Numbered from the stretch's first letter, positions 42,032-50,784 are shown. The stretch: DNA of 64,000 nucleotides from Nevskia sp964451925 (GCA_964451925.1 CAYVKA010000005.1:62001-126000); one strand, 5' to 3'. Notes: generated by a model from the letters alone, not told the origin. Numbers and translations: made by a program.

Positions 42032-44206
42032 ATGAAACGAGCGCATAGCGCCGCACCAGTTGCGCGGGTTCCCGGCTGGCCGCGTGCCCTGCTGACGGGC
42101 CTGCTGCTGGGCCTGAGCGCCGCCGCCGGTGCCCAGGGCGGCGGCTCGCCGGCGGTGGATGCCACCGTCCAGGCCAATCGCGCAGCCGGCGCGGCGCAGC
42201 AGCAGATCAACCAGCTGGACGACCAGACCCGCGCATTGCTGGAGCGCTACCGCGCGGCCCTGTGGCAGACGCAGCAGCTCAACGTCTACGCGCAGCAGGT
42301 CGGGCCGCTGCTCGCCACCCAGGACGCCGACCGCGCCGCGCTGCAGCAGCAGCTGCAGCAGTTCAGCAGCAGCTCGCACGACCTGACCCCGCTGCTGCTG
42401 CGCATGCTCGACAGCCTCGACCGCTTCGTCGCGCTCGACCTGCCGTTCCTGCAGCAGGAGCGGCGCGAGCGCATCGCCTCGCTCAAGCGCCTGATGACCG
42501 ACGCCGGCACCCCGCAGGCGGAGAAATATCGCCGCATGCTGGAGGCCTACAAGATCGAGGCCGACTATGGCCGCGCCCTCGGCGCCGAGCGCATGCAGCT
42601 GCCGCTGGGCGGCGGCAGCAAGGTGGTGGACGTGCTGCATCTCGGCCGGGTGGCGCTGTACTACCTGAGCCTGGACGGCGCCGAGGCCGGCTGCTGGGAT
42701 GCGCAGGCCAAGCAATGGCGCGGCCTGCAGGGCCGTTACCGCAGCGCCATCCGCGAGGGATTGAAGATCGCGCATGAGACGGCGGCGCCGGAAGTGCTGG
42801 TGCTGCCGGTGCCGGCGGCCGGGCCCGCGCAGCCGCAGGCGGCCTTGGCGCCCGCCTGGCGGCTGGCGCTGGAGCGGCTCGGGGCCGGGTTGCTCGACGT
42901 GCTGGTGCCGCAGGCGCAGGCGGCGCCGGCGCAGGGCGTGGACGAGCTGCTCAAGCAGATCCGCGACTCGGCGCAGCAGAACGCGCGCATCGACCAGGAG
43001 CGCGAGCAGCGCTTCATCCGCAACCGCAACGAGCAGCAGGGGCAGCTGGCCCAGGCCGAGGGCGAGCAGCATGCCGCCCAGGCCAGGTCCGACGCTATCC
43101 GCGGCCGCTATGAGGCCAGCCAGAAGGCCATCGCCGACCTGAAGAACCAGCTGCAGGCCCAGGCCGGCGAACTGGGCCAGTCCTACGCCGCGGTGCGCGA
43201 GGCGGCGGCGCAGTTCAAGAGCGAGGTCGGCGAGTCCTACATCAGCGCGCAGTTTCCCGAGCGCCTGAAGCTGCTCGACACGCTGACCGACCCAAATACG
43301 CTGCCCAGCCCGAAGCAGCTGGAGGACTTCTGGTTCACGCTGCAGCAGGAGATGACCGAGAACGGCAAGGTGGCGCGCTTCGAGGCCGAGGTGATCGGGC
43401 AGGACGGGCAGCCGGGGCGCCTGCAGGTGACCCGCGTCGGCCCGTTCATCGCCTTCGCCGGCGGCCGCTACCTGGTGGTGCAGGCTGGTGCGCGGCTGCA
43501 GGTGGCGGAGCGCCAGAATTTCGATACCGGCCTGGCGCGGGGCTTCGAATCGGCCACGGCGGGCTGGGCCCCGGTGGCGGTCGATCCCACGTTCGGCACC
43601 CTGCTCAAGCTGGCGGCGCAACGGCCCTCGCTGGTCGAGCGCATCAATCAGGGCGGGGTGGTCGGTTACGTCATCATCCTGGTGGGCTGTATCGGTGCGG
43701 CACTGGCGCTGTTCCAGCTGGCCTACCTGTTTGCCGTCGGCGGCAGGATCAGCCGGCAATTGCACAACATCAACGCCCCATCCGGCGACAATCCCTTGGG
43801 CCGCGTGCTGTCCTGCCTCAAGGACGACACCGCCAGCCACGACCCGGAGGTTCTGGAAACGCGCATCTCCGAAGCGGTGTTGCGCGAGACGCCGAAGCTG
43901 GAGCGCTTCCAGCCGTTCCTGCGCATGGTGGTGGCCGCCGGGCCGCTGCTCGGCCTGCTCGGCACCGTCACCGGGATGATCATCACCTTCCAGGTCATCA
44001 CCGAGATCGGCGCCGGCGACCCCAAGGTGATGGCTGGCGGTATTTCGCAGGCCATGATCAGCACCGTGCTGGGTCTGCTCATCGCCATCCCCATCCTGTT
44101 CATCAACAGCGTGCTGGCCGCGCGCTCGCGCATCCTGGTGCAGATTCTCGACGAGCAGAGTGCCGGCATGCTGGCGGCGCGGCTGGAGCAGCAGCATGTC
44201 CGCTAG
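42032..44206 (+). CDS. DUF3450-ExbB fusion proton-channel protein (TtpC-like, TonB system)
   Basis: The 724-residue protein has a signal peptide (cleavage AGA-QG near residue 35). A long periplasmic helical DUF3450-like region follows (AVDATVQANRAAGAAQQQINQLDDQTRALLERYRAAL, residues about 40-240), then a second coiled-coil stretch (300-400), a beta-rich part and a C-terminal MotA/TolQ/ExbB domain (about 545-720, GVVGYVIILVGCIGAALALFQL, LLGLLGTVTGMIITF). TtpC in Vibrio TonB2 systems has this order and couples the proton motive force to TonB. GGAGGAAG precedes the ATG. The next gene overlaps it by 11 bases. Confidence 0.88.
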   Translation: MKRAHSAAPVARVPGWPRALLTGLLLGLSAAAGAQGGGSPAVDATVQANRAAGAAQQQINQLDDQTRALLERYRAALWQTQQLNVYAQQVGPLLATQDADRAALQQQLQQFSSSSHDLTPLLLRMLDSLDRFVALDLPFLQQERRERIASLKRLMTDAGTPQAEKYRRMLEAYKIEADYGRALGAERMQLPLGGGSKVVDVLHLGRVALYYLSLDGAEAGCWDAQAKQWRGLQGRYRSAIREGLKIAHETAAPEVLVLPVPAAGPAQPQAALAPAWRLALERLGAGLLDVLVPQAQAAPAQGVDELLKQIRDSAQQNARIDQEREQRFIRNRNEQQGQLAQAEGEQHAAQARSDAIRGRYEASQKAIADLKNQLQAQAGELGQSYAAVREAAAQFKSEVGESYISAQFPERLKLLDTLTDPNTLPSPKQLEDFWFTLQQEMTENGKVARFEAEVIGQDGQPGRLQVTRVGPFIAFAGGRYLVVQAGARLQVAERQNFDTGLARGFESATAGWAPVAVDPTFGTLLKLAAQRPSLVERINQGGVVGYVIILVGCIGAALALFQLAYLFAVGGRISRQLHNINAPSGDNPLGRVLSCLKDDTASHDPEVLETRISEAVLRETPKLERFQPFLRMVVAAGPLLGLLGTVTGMIITFQVITEIGAGDPKVMAGGISQAMISTVLGLLIAIPILFINSVLAARSRILVQILDEQSAGMLAARLEQQHVR

Positions 44207-44747
44207 CTTGGGCGAAGCCCTGCTGGCCGGCTTTGCCGCGCCGTTCGAGTCGGTGGGCGATTTCTTTCACCTCGGCGGCTGGGTGCTGAAGTGGATCCTG
44301 CTGGCGGCGCTGACGATGTGGACACTGATCCTGGAACGCTACTGGTATTTCGCGCGCATCCACCCGGACGAGATCCGGCAGCGCCTGGCGGCCTGGACGG
44401 CACGCCGCGAGCGCCGCTCCTGGCATGCCCACCGCATCCGCGAGCAGCTCATTTCAGAGCTCAAGGTGGGGATGAGCGCGACCCTGCCGCTGATCCGCGT
44501 GATGGTGCCCCTGGCGCCGCTGCTGGGTCTGCTCGGCACCGTCACCGGCATGCTGGAGGTGTTCGATGCGATGACCGCCGCCGGCCAGTCCGACGTGCGT
44601 GCCATGGCCTACGGCGTGTCGCACGCCATGATCTCGACGCTGGCTGGACTGGTGGTGAGCCTGTTCGGCCTGTTCTTCTCGGTGCAGCTCAGCTCGCGTG
44701 TGCGCGCCGAGTCCGAGCGGCTGCCCGACCTGCTGCTGCCGGAATAG
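44196..44747 (+). CDS. exbB: ExbB-family biopolymer transport protein
   Basis: The 183-residue inner-membrane protein has the ExbB/TolQ core: helix WVLKWILLAALTMWTLILERYWYF, then LAPLLGLLGTVTGMLEVFDAM and AMISTLAGLVVSLFGLFFSVQL. It forms the pentameric proton channel with ExbD. The short N-terminus and length fit the second ExbB of TonB2-type operons, in addition to the TtpC-like fusion. It starts inside the end of that gene. A 44-codon frame lies between its stop and exbD. Confidence 0.92.
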   Translation: MSASLGEALLAGFAAPFESVGDFFHLGGWVLKWILLAALTMWTLILERYWYFARIHPDEIRQRLAAWTARRERRSWHAHRIREQLISELKVGMSATLPLIRVMVPLAPLLGLLGTVTGMLEVFDAMTAAGQSDVRAMAYGVSHAMISTLAGLVVSLFGLFFSVQLSSRVRAESERLPDLLLPE

Positions 44748-44761
44748 GGGGGAGACCGCTC

Positions 44762-44896
44762 ATGGCCAATTTGCACACGCGTGGCGTCGATGGTCGCTCA
44801 TGCACTTCCGGTGTCGCGTGCTCCTTTCTCCTTGCGCTGCGCAAAAACGATTTCCGTCGCGTGCGTGAGTGGGCCATCGGCAGGCTCGTCGCATGA
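44762..44896 (+). CDS. Possible 44-residue small protein overlapping exbD
   Basis: A frame from ATG 44762 to TGA 44894-44896 fills the unusual 145-base gap between exbB and exbD, and its stop overlaps the exbD start as ATGA. GGGGGGAGA lies just upstream. The peptide (MANLHTRGVDGRSC..., then a hydrophobic CSFLLALRK and a basic end RRVREWAIGRLVA) has no known relative. It may be a coupling leader that lets ribosomes reach exbD, or chance. Expression is unproven. Confidence 0.35.
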   Translation: MANLHTRGVDGRSCTSGVACSFLLALRKNDFRRVREWAIGRLVA

Positions 44897-45315
44897 AAAT
44901 TCGCCGGCATACCCATCAGCAGGAAGAAGTGCACATCGACCTGGCGCCGATGCTCGACTTTTTCCTCAACCTGCTGATCTTCTTCATCATCAGCACCGCC
45001 TTCGTCACCGAAGCCGGCATCAAGGTCAACCGCCCCAGCGCCAAGACTGCGGTGAAGCTGGACAACAGCAGCATCTTCATCGCCATCTCGGCGCAGGGCG
45101 AGATCGTCGTCGACCGCCAGCACGTCGACGTGCGCCTGCTGCGCGCCACGCTGGAGCGCCTGCGCAGCCAGAAGCCGCAGGCGCCGGTGGTAATCCAGGC
45201 CGACCGTGATGCGCGCACCGGCCTGGTGGTGGACGCCATGGACCAGGCCAAGCTGGCCGGCATCCAGGACGTAGCCATCGCCGCCACGCCGACGACCGGG
45301 CCGGGAGGGCGGTAA
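44893..45315 (+). CDS. exbD: ExbD-family biopolymer transport protein
   Basis: The 140-residue protein has one transmembrane helix (about 22-45) with the essential proton-carrying Asp in LAPMLDFFLNLLIFFI and a periplasmic domain (about 60-135, SSIFIAISAQGEIVVDRQHV, PVVIQADRDARTG). Basic residues before the helix (KIRRHTHQQ) keep the N-terminus inside. It completes the ExbB/ExbD motor that energises TonB. The start overlaps the stop of the small upstream frame. The tonB gene begins 85 bases later. Confidence 0.92.
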   Translation: MKIRRHTHQQEEVHIDLAPMLDFFLNLLIFFIISTAFVTEAGIKVNRPSAKTAVKLDNSSIFIAISAQGEIVVDRQHVDVRLLRATLERLRSQKPQAPVVIQADRDARTGLVVDAMDQAKLAGIQDVAIAATPTTGPGGR

Positions 45316-45400
45316 TGTCCACGCCGCCTCCGGCTATTGCCGTCGTCCGCTGCGCGCGGGATCACCGCCGCGGGCGGGTGTGGCAGGGGTCTGGCCGGCC

Positions 45401-46177
45401 ATGAGCGCCTCGTCCGCAATCGCCGCTACTGCGCAACCCCGCCGCGCGGCGCTGGAACGCCTGCGCTGGGTGCTGGCGCCGCTGCTGGCGCTGGCCATCG
45501 TGCTGCTGCTGGTGATCCTGATGCGCTGGATGATCCTCGCCCCGCAAGGCAGCGCCGCGTCGCCGCAGCCGGTGGAAGGGGTGCAGATGGTGCAACTGCA
45601 GAAGGAGCAGGACAAGCCGCAGGAGGAGCCGGCCGCGCCCGACGTGGCGCCGCCTCCGCCGCCGGCCGCGCCGCCTTCGCTGGCGCGCGCCGACCTGCCG
45701 CCGATCGCCACGCCTTCGATTTCAATCACGCCGACGCCGGTGGAGATCGCCGTCGGCGGTGGCCCGGTGAATCTCGGCACCTCGCTCGGCCTGGGCAGCT
45801 CCGGCGTGTTCGGCGGTTTCGCCGGGCGCGGCGGCAACGGCAATGGCAACGGCGGAGGTGGCGGCGGGGGCGGCGGTTTCGGCACCGGCCAGGGCTTCAC
45901 CGGCAAGGAGCTGATCCCGCTGTCCACGGCGCGGCCGCAGATGCCGGAATGGGCCTGCAAGCAGAAGATCGCCGGCTGGGTCGAGGCAGTGTTCACGGTG
46001 ATGCCCAACGGCCGCGTCAGCAACGTCAAGATCGTCGACGCCCAGCCGCGCGGGGTGTACGAGGCCGCGGCGATCGAGAGTATTTCCAACTGGATCTACA
46101 ACGAGTCCAAGCAATCGCGCGAGGTGGACCAGCGCGTCGACATGGACCCGGCCGATTGCCAGTACAACTGGCACTGA
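45401..46177 (+). CDS. tonB: TonB-like energy transducer with Gly-rich linker
   Basis: The 258-residue protein has one membrane helix (about 25-47, VLAPLLALAIVLLLVILMRWMIL), a Pro/Glu/Gln-rich periplasmic stretch and a Gly/Asn-run linker (about 145-165). The TonB C-terminal domain (about 180-258: PQMPEWACKQKIAGWVEAVFTVMPNGRVSNVKIVDAQPRGVYEAAAIESISNWIY) contains the GxVxxVxVV-like strand. It carries the energy from ExbB/ExbD to an outer-membrane partner. The Gly-run replaces the usual long Pro-Lys spacer. Two Cys in the C-terminal domain may form a disulfide. No TonB-dependent receptor is encoded in the window. Confidence 0.88.
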   Translation: MSASSAIAATAQPRRAALERLRWVLAPLLALAIVLLLVILMRWMILAPQGSAASPQPVEGVQMVQLQKEQDKPQEEPAAPDVAPPPPPAAPPSLARADLPPIATPSISITPTPVEIAVGGGPVNLGTSLGLGSSGVFGGFAGRGGNGNGNGGGGGGGGGFGTGQGFTGKELIPLSTARPQMPEWACKQKIAGWVEAVFTVMPNGRVSNVKIVDAQPRGVYEAAAIESISNWIYNESKQSREVDQRVDMDPADCQYNWH

Positions 46178-46190
46178 GCAGCCGCCGCCA

Positions 46191-48815
46191 GTGATCCGCA
46201 GTTCTCCGACACCTTCCTCCGCCGGCGGCTCCCGCCTCCGGCCGCGCCGCGTGGCGCGGGCCGGCGCGGTGCTGCTGGCGCTGTTGCTCGGGGCCGCGGC
46301 GCAGGCCGACCAGTACCGCAGCCAGACGCGTGTCGGCCCGGGCGAGCCGGCGCAGCAGCCGCAGGACATCCAGAAGCAGCTGCAGGCCAACACCGATCCC
46401 TATGCCAAGGCCATGCTGCTGCGTGAGCTGGCGGCCACCGCGGCGCAGAACAAGGACTACGCCACCGCGGCCAGGTATCTGGAGGAGGCGCTGGCCCAGC
46501 ACGGACTGTCCGGCCCGGCCGAGCAGCAGATGCGCAACGACCTGGCGCAGCTGCGCGTCGGCAGCGGCGACCCCAAGACGGTGATCGCCTCGATCGAGCC
46601 GCGCTACAAGTCCGGCGCCGCGCTGAGCGCGGAGGAACTGGTGGCGCTGGGTGCGGCTTACCTGCGGCAGAACCGCTATCGCGAGGCATTGGGGCCGCTG
46701 CAGAAAGGCGTCGCCGCAACGCGCACGCCGGACCTGAGCTGGCGCCGCGCGCTGTACGCCGCCTATGTCGGTGTCGGCCAGGACAAGGAGGCGGCGCAGG
46801 TGCTGGAAACGGTGCTGCGCGACCAGCCCTCGGCACGCGAGGACTGGCTGCGCCTGTCGGCGCTGTACCTGAAGGGCGGCGACAAGGAGCGGGCGCAGGC
46901 GACGATGGAAGTGGCCAGCCGCCTCGGCTATCTCGATTCCGCCGAGCAGCGGCTGCAGCTGATCGGCCTCACCGCGCAGATCGGCGCGCCGTTCCAGGCC
47001 GGCTCCCTGCTCAAGGGCTGGATGGAAGCGGGCAAGCTGCCGCGCAGCGCGGAAAACCTGCGCATGCTGGCGGCGCTGTGGGTGCAGGCGCGCGAGTCCT
47101 CGCTGGCCGTTCCCGCCCTGCAGGATGCGGTCGCCGCCAGGCCTTCCAGCGAGCTGTACCTGCAGCTGGGCCAGGTGCACCTGGACCGCGAGGAATACCG
47201 CGAGGCGGCGCAGGCGCTGTCGCAGGGCATCGCCAGCGGCGGCAGGTCCGGGCCGGCGCTGATGGCGCTGGGTGTGGCGCTGTACCAGCAGGCCGACGTC
47301 GACGGCGCGGTCAAAGCGTTCCGCGAAGCCGGCAGCTTTCCCGCCAACCGCGCGCTGGCCGGACAGTGGGTGAAATACCTGGAATCCGGCCAGGCACGGG
47401 AACAGGCCCTGGCCGCGGCGGCGCAGCGCCGCGCCCGCGACACCTCGGCGCCGACGCTGGCCACCGGCCTGCTCGGCGGCCCGGTGGCGGTCAGCGACGC
47501 GGCGCAGCCGCCGCTGCCGCCAGCCGTGTCGCCGGCCATTGCCGCAGGCAGCGGCGGGCTGACGCCGGTGGGCGCGGAGCAGGGCGGTTCCGCCGACGGC
47601 ACCATCCCGCCCTGGACCGGCGGCCTCGGCCGCAGCCAGTGGCCGGCAGGCTACAAGCCGGGCGGCCGGCTGGCCGATCCGTTCCCCGGCGACAAGCCGC
47701 TGTTCACCATCACCGCCGCCAACTACCAGCAGTATGCCGGCCGCCTGGTCGATGGCTACAAGGCGCTGTTTGCCCGCTATCCGGACTACACCATGCCGGT
47801 GTATCCGACGCGGCGCACGGTCGGCTACCCGCAGGCCATCTACGCCGCCACCCAGGCCAACAACGGCAAGTCCAGCACCATCGCCGCCGACTCCATCGCC
47901 GGCGCCCACCTCGGCTTTCCGTTCCCGCAGCCGCAGAACGGCGTCGAAGTGCTGTGGAACCACCGCCTGCGCTATCGCGGCGACACGGTGCAGGCGCAGT
48001 CGACCCAGGCGGTGGTGGAGAACAGCGGCTCGATCCAGTACCTGCGGCAGACCGAACGGGTCTACTACCGCTACGGCAACGTCAGCGAACCGGTGGACAT
48101 CGCCAGCCACAACATCCTGCTGTACTACCTGACCTGGTTCGGGCGCGACAAGGGCGGCTTCGACTTCCTGGCCCTGGTGCACGAGACCGCCAACCAGCTC
48201 AAGGACGCGCGCGGCATCTGGGTGGTGCCCTCCGGCGTGCCGAAGATGTTCCGCATCCCGCCGGTGGGCTATGACCAGCCCTTTCCCGGCTCGGGCGGCG
48301 TGTACTTCATCGACATGGTGGACATGTACAACGGCCTGTTCGACCGCTACGTGTGGAAGCTGGTGGGCAAGCGCGAGCTGTACATCCCCTACAACAGCTA
48401 CCGCCTCGGCGACGGCAGCATCCGCTACGCCCAGCTGCTCAAGCCCGGCCACTTCAACCAGGCGCAGACGCGCTACGAGCTGCACCGCGTCTGGGTGGTG
48501 GAAGCCACGCTGCGCCCGGGCAACAGCCACCGCTTCGGCAAACGCCTGTTCTACGTCGACGAGGACAGCTGGAACGTGGTGTTGGTCGACAACTACGACC
48601 ACGACGGCAGCCCCTGGCGCTTCCAGGAAGGGCATCTGCTGCCGGCCTACGACGTGCAGACCGCCAACTGCGCGCCGGTGGTGACCTACGATCTCAAGGA
48701 AGGCCGCTACTTCGCCAACCGCCTCTACGCCGAGGATTCACCCCCGGTGTACAACGCGCCGATGAGGGAGGGCGATTTCCTGCCGAGTGTGGTGCAGGGG
48801 CGCTACGTGCATTGA
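46191..48815 (+). CDS. TPR protein fused to DUF1329 (LolA-like) domain, TonB-operon component
   Basis: The 874-residue protein starts at GTG 46191 with a signal peptide (cleavage AQA-DQ near 40). Residues about 45-410 are helical TPR-like repeats of the kind that follow tonB in TtpC-type operons (YATAARYLEEALAQHGL, YREAAQALSQGIASGG). After a Pro/Ala linker, residues about 455-874 are a nearly full DUF1329 domain: GLTPVGAEQGGSADGTIPPWTGG, MPVYPTRRTVGYP, SIQYLRQTERVYYRYGN, WVVEATLRPGNSHRFGKR, EDSWNVVLVDNYDHDG. DUF1329 has a LolA-like fold and usually is a separate protein beside MMPL pumps. It starts 13 bases after tonB. Confidence 0.88.
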   Translation: MIRSSPTPSSAGGSRLRPRRVARAGAVLLALLLGAAAQADQYRSQTRVGPGEPAQQPQDIQKQLQANTDPYAKAMLLRELAATAAQNKDYATAARYLEEALAQHGLSGPAEQQMRNDLAQLRVGSGDPKTVIASIEPRYKSGAALSAEELVALGAAYLRQNRYREALGPLQKGVAATRTPDLSWRRALYAAYVGVGQDKEAAQVLETVLRDQPSAREDWLRLSALYLKGGDKERAQATMEVASRLGYLDSAEQRLQLIGLTAQIGAPFQAGSLLKGWMEAGKLPRSAENLRMLAALWVQARESSLAVPALQDAVAARPSSELYLQLGQVHLDREEYREAAQALSQGIASGGRSGPALMALGVALYQQADVDGAVKAFREAGSFPANRALAGQWVKYLESGQAREQALAAAAQRRARDTSAPTLATGLLGGPVAVSDAAQPPLPPAVSPAIAAGSGGLTPVGAEQGGSADGTIPPWTGGLGRSQWPAGYKPGGRLADPFPGDKPLFTITAANYQQYAGRLVDGYKALFARYPDYTMPVYPTRRTVGYPQAIYAATQANNGKSSTIAADSIAGAHLGFPFPQPQNGVEVLWNHRLRYRGDTVQAQSTQAVVENSGSIQYLRQTERVYYRYGNVSEPVDIASHNILLYYLTWFGRDKGGFDFLALVHETANQLKDARGIWVVPSGVPKMFRIPPVGYDQPFPGSGGVYFIDMVDMYNGLFDRYVWKLVGKRELYIPYNSYRLGDGSIRYAQLLKPGHFNQAQTRYELHRVWVVEATLRPGNSHRFGKRLFYVDEDSWNVVLVDNYDHDGSPWRFQEGHLLPAYDVQTANCAPVVTYDLKEGRYFANRLYAEDSPPVYNAPMREGDFLPSVVQGRYVH

Positions 48816-48936
48816 GCCGGATGCCGGCCAAGCCGGCGCCGAGGGCTTGGGGATCTGTCTGGCTGATTCGATTGTCGTCCGCGCCGGTCATGCGGCAAGC
48901 TTCCGGCCGGAACGGGCACGGGCACAGGAGCGGCGC

Positions 48937-49404
48937 ATGCAGTCGGAAGCGGACGAGAGCGGGAACTGGCGCGACAGTCTGGTCGAGGATGCCGGCGGCA
49001 TCCGCCGTCTGCTGGCGGCAACCCGGCGCATCGCCGTGCTCGGCATCAAGACCGAGGCGCAGGCCGGGCAGCCGGCCTTCTACGTACCGCGCTATCTGCT
49101 CGCCGCCGGCCTGGATGTCGTTCCGGTGCCGGTGTACTACCCGGAGGTGACGCGCATCCTGGGGCAGCCCGTGTATCGGCGGCTGGCGGACATCCCTGGT
49201 GCCATCGACCTGGTCGACGTGTTCCGCCGCCCGCAGGACATCCCGGCGCATCTGGATGACATCCTGGCCAAGCGACCAGCGGCGGTGTGGTTCCAGCTCG
49301 GCATCCGCAACGACGCCGCGGCCGAGCGGCTGGCGCGCGCCGGCATCCGCGTGGTGCAGGATCGTTGCCTGATGGTCGAGCATCAGCGGCTTGCCGGGGC
49401 TTGA
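48937..49404 (+). CDS. CoA-binding domain protein (YccU-like)
   Basis: The 155-residue protein has a Rossmann-type CoA-binding domain: TRRIAVLGIKTEAQAGQPAFYVPRYLLAAGLDVVPVPVYYPEVTRILGQPVYRRLADIPGAIDLVDVFRRPQDIPAHLDDIL, ending GIRVVQDRCLMVEHQRL. The GIRNDAAAERLARAG and DRCLMVEH segments match the YccU-like family, where the Cys-x-x-x-x-His end is conserved. The role is unknown; members bind CoA-like nucleotides. CAGGAG is seven bases before the ATG. Confidence 0.87.
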   Translation: MQSEADESGNWRDSLVEDAGGIRRLLAATRRIAVLGIKTEAQAGQPAFYVPRYLLAAGLDVVPVPVYYPEVTRILGQPVYRRLADIPGAIDLVDVFRRPQDIPAHLDDILAKRPAAVWFQLGIRNDAAAERLARAGIRVVQDRCLMVEHQRLAGA

Positions 49405-49455
49405 GCGTGGGTTGAAAGCGGCCGCACGGAAGCGGAATGCGCTAGGCTGGCGGCA

Positions 49456-49656
49456 ATGAACTCCGAAAATGACCAGGACTGGAGCAAAACCCATCCGATC
49501 GGCTCGACCTGGAGCTTCTCCTGGACCGCCGACTATGTGGTGACCGTGACCGGACACACCCGCCGCGGTATCAAGGTGTCCTATCGCCGTCCGGGCGGCG
49601 GACACACGCTCAAGTCCGGCATCTACCAGCCGGAGGAACTGGTCAAAGCGAAGTAG
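49456..49656 (+). CDS. Small hypothetical protein, 66 residues
   Basis: The protein is short, with mixed charge and no signal peptide (MNSENDQDWSKTHPIGSTWSFSWTADYVVTVTGHTRRGIKVSYRRPGGGHTLKSGIYQPEELVKAK). The Trp/Tyr/Val pattern with alternating residues suggests a small SH3-like beta-barrel, but that is a guess. The start at 49456 has no strong ribosome binding site. It follows the CoA-binding gene by 51 bases on the same strand. Confidence 0.6.
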   Translation: MNSENDQDWSKTHPIGSTWSFSWTADYVVTVTGHTRRGIKVSYRRPGGGHTLKSGIYQPEELVKAK

Positions 49657-49754
49657 GGCGCAGACCGGCGAATCCCGGCGCTGCCGGCCCGGGCAACCGG
49701 GCCGCGGGCGGAGCGCGCATCCTGTGCTCGGCTGGGGAAGGCAGCGCGGCCGGC

Positions 49755-50663
49755 TCAAGCCGGATCGTGATACTGCGCCACGATCTCGCCGACGCTGCGG
49801 ATCACATCGTTGCGCCGGTAGCCGAGCAGCGCGGTCTCGGCCGCATCCGGCTCGTAGTACAGCGTATTGCCGCGTCCGAAGTAGATGGCCGAATCCGGCA
49901 GCATCGGGTGCTCCTGGTCCAGCACCGGCGGCACCGGGCGATCGACCGCGCGGAAGAAGGCGCCGAAAAAGTCCTGGAACGACAGGTTCTGGTCGCCGAC
50001 CAGGTAGGCTTTGCCGTTCTCGCCACGGGCGAGGGCCCCTTCGATCGCCTCCGACAGCGAGCGGGTGGAGATGAAGTTCACCCCGCCGGGCGGTGCGAAT
50101 TCGGGCATCGGCGCGAACCTGCCCCGGGCGTAATCGGTATAGGCCTTGAACATGCCGACTTCCAGGCCCGGCACGGCGCCGGCGACGAACGGCGCGTTGA
50201 CGCTGATGGCGCGGAACTGCGGCGTGGCCAGGGCGCGCACACCCTCGTCGGCCAGCTTGCGCGAGCGCACGTAGGCATTGCTCTCGACCAGCTGCGGCCG
50301 TGCCTGCGGATAGAAGCTGCCGACGTTGACGGCGTGACGCACACCGGCCGCGCGGGCGGCGGCGAAGAAGCGCGGCACGCCTTCGACATTGGCGCGCTGC
50401 CAGTGTGCCGCCGCGCTTTCCTGCGCCGGCAGGTGGCGGATATCGTTGCCGGCGGCGAAGACCAGCGCGTCGAAGCGCGCCAGCGTGGACGGCGGCAGGT
50501 CATTGGCGATGTAGTCGCAAGGCAGGAACTCCAGCTCGCCCAGCGGCGTCCCGGCGGCCGGGGGATTGCGCCCGGCAATGCTTACCTGGTGCCCGTGCGA
50601 GCGCAGGTACAGCGCCGCATGTCCGCCGATCATGCCGGCTCCGCCGACAACCAGGATCTTCAT
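49755..50663 (-). CDS. NAD(P)-dependent epimerase/dehydratase-like oxidoreductase
   Basis: The 302-residue extended-SDR protein opens with GGAGMIGGHAALYLRSHGHQV, the Rossmann glycine motif. It has SFYPQARPQLVESNAYVRSRKLADEGV in the position of the catalytic Tyr and Lys; the usual YxxxK reads YVRSRK, with Lys displaced by one, so catalysis may be altered. NISVNAPFVAGAVPGLEVGMF and YLVGDQNLSFQDFFGAFF are typical of atypical or extended SDRs. GGAGGAGAGC precedes the ATG. It is the only gene between the small protein and the TetR gene, with 121 bases upstream to it. Confidence 0.82.
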   Translation of the reverse strand: MKILVVGGAGMIGGHAALYLRSHGHQVSIAGRNPPAAGTPLGELEFLPCDYIANDLPPSTLARFDALVFAAGNDIRHLPAQESAAAHWQRANVEGVPRFFAAARAAGVRHAVNVGSFYPQARPQLVESNAYVRSRKLADEGVRALATPQFRAISVNAPFVAGAVPGLEVGMFKAYTDYARGRFAPMPEFAPPGGVNFISTRSLSEAIEGALARGENGKAYLVGDQNLSFQDFFGAFFRAVDRPVPPVLDQEHPMLPDSAIYFGRGNTLYYEPDAAETALLGYRRNDVIRSVGEIVAQYHDPA

Positions 50664-50784
50664 GCTCTCCTCCGCGAATTTTTTATGGATGCGGTACCGC
50701 CGCCTGCATGTTGGGCGCGCGGCCTGCGCCGTTCATCCCGCGAACGGACTACTTCAGGAGGGCTTGCGAGGGAGTTACAGCGGG

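Noticed and set aside
41798..44197. A 799-codon frame antisense to the TtpC-like gene
   Set aside because: It has no recognisable domain, while the plus strand carries DUF3450 and ExbB motifs in order.
45841..45890. Gly/Asn run in tonB suspected as an assembly artefact
   Set aside because: The frame continues into a correct TonB C-terminal domain, so the run is a genuine flexible linker.
46026..48635. An 869-codon frame antisense to the TPR-DUF1329 gene
   Set aside because: It is a shadow of the TPR-DUF1329 codons, with Val/Ala/His/Gln-rich sequence lacking motifs.
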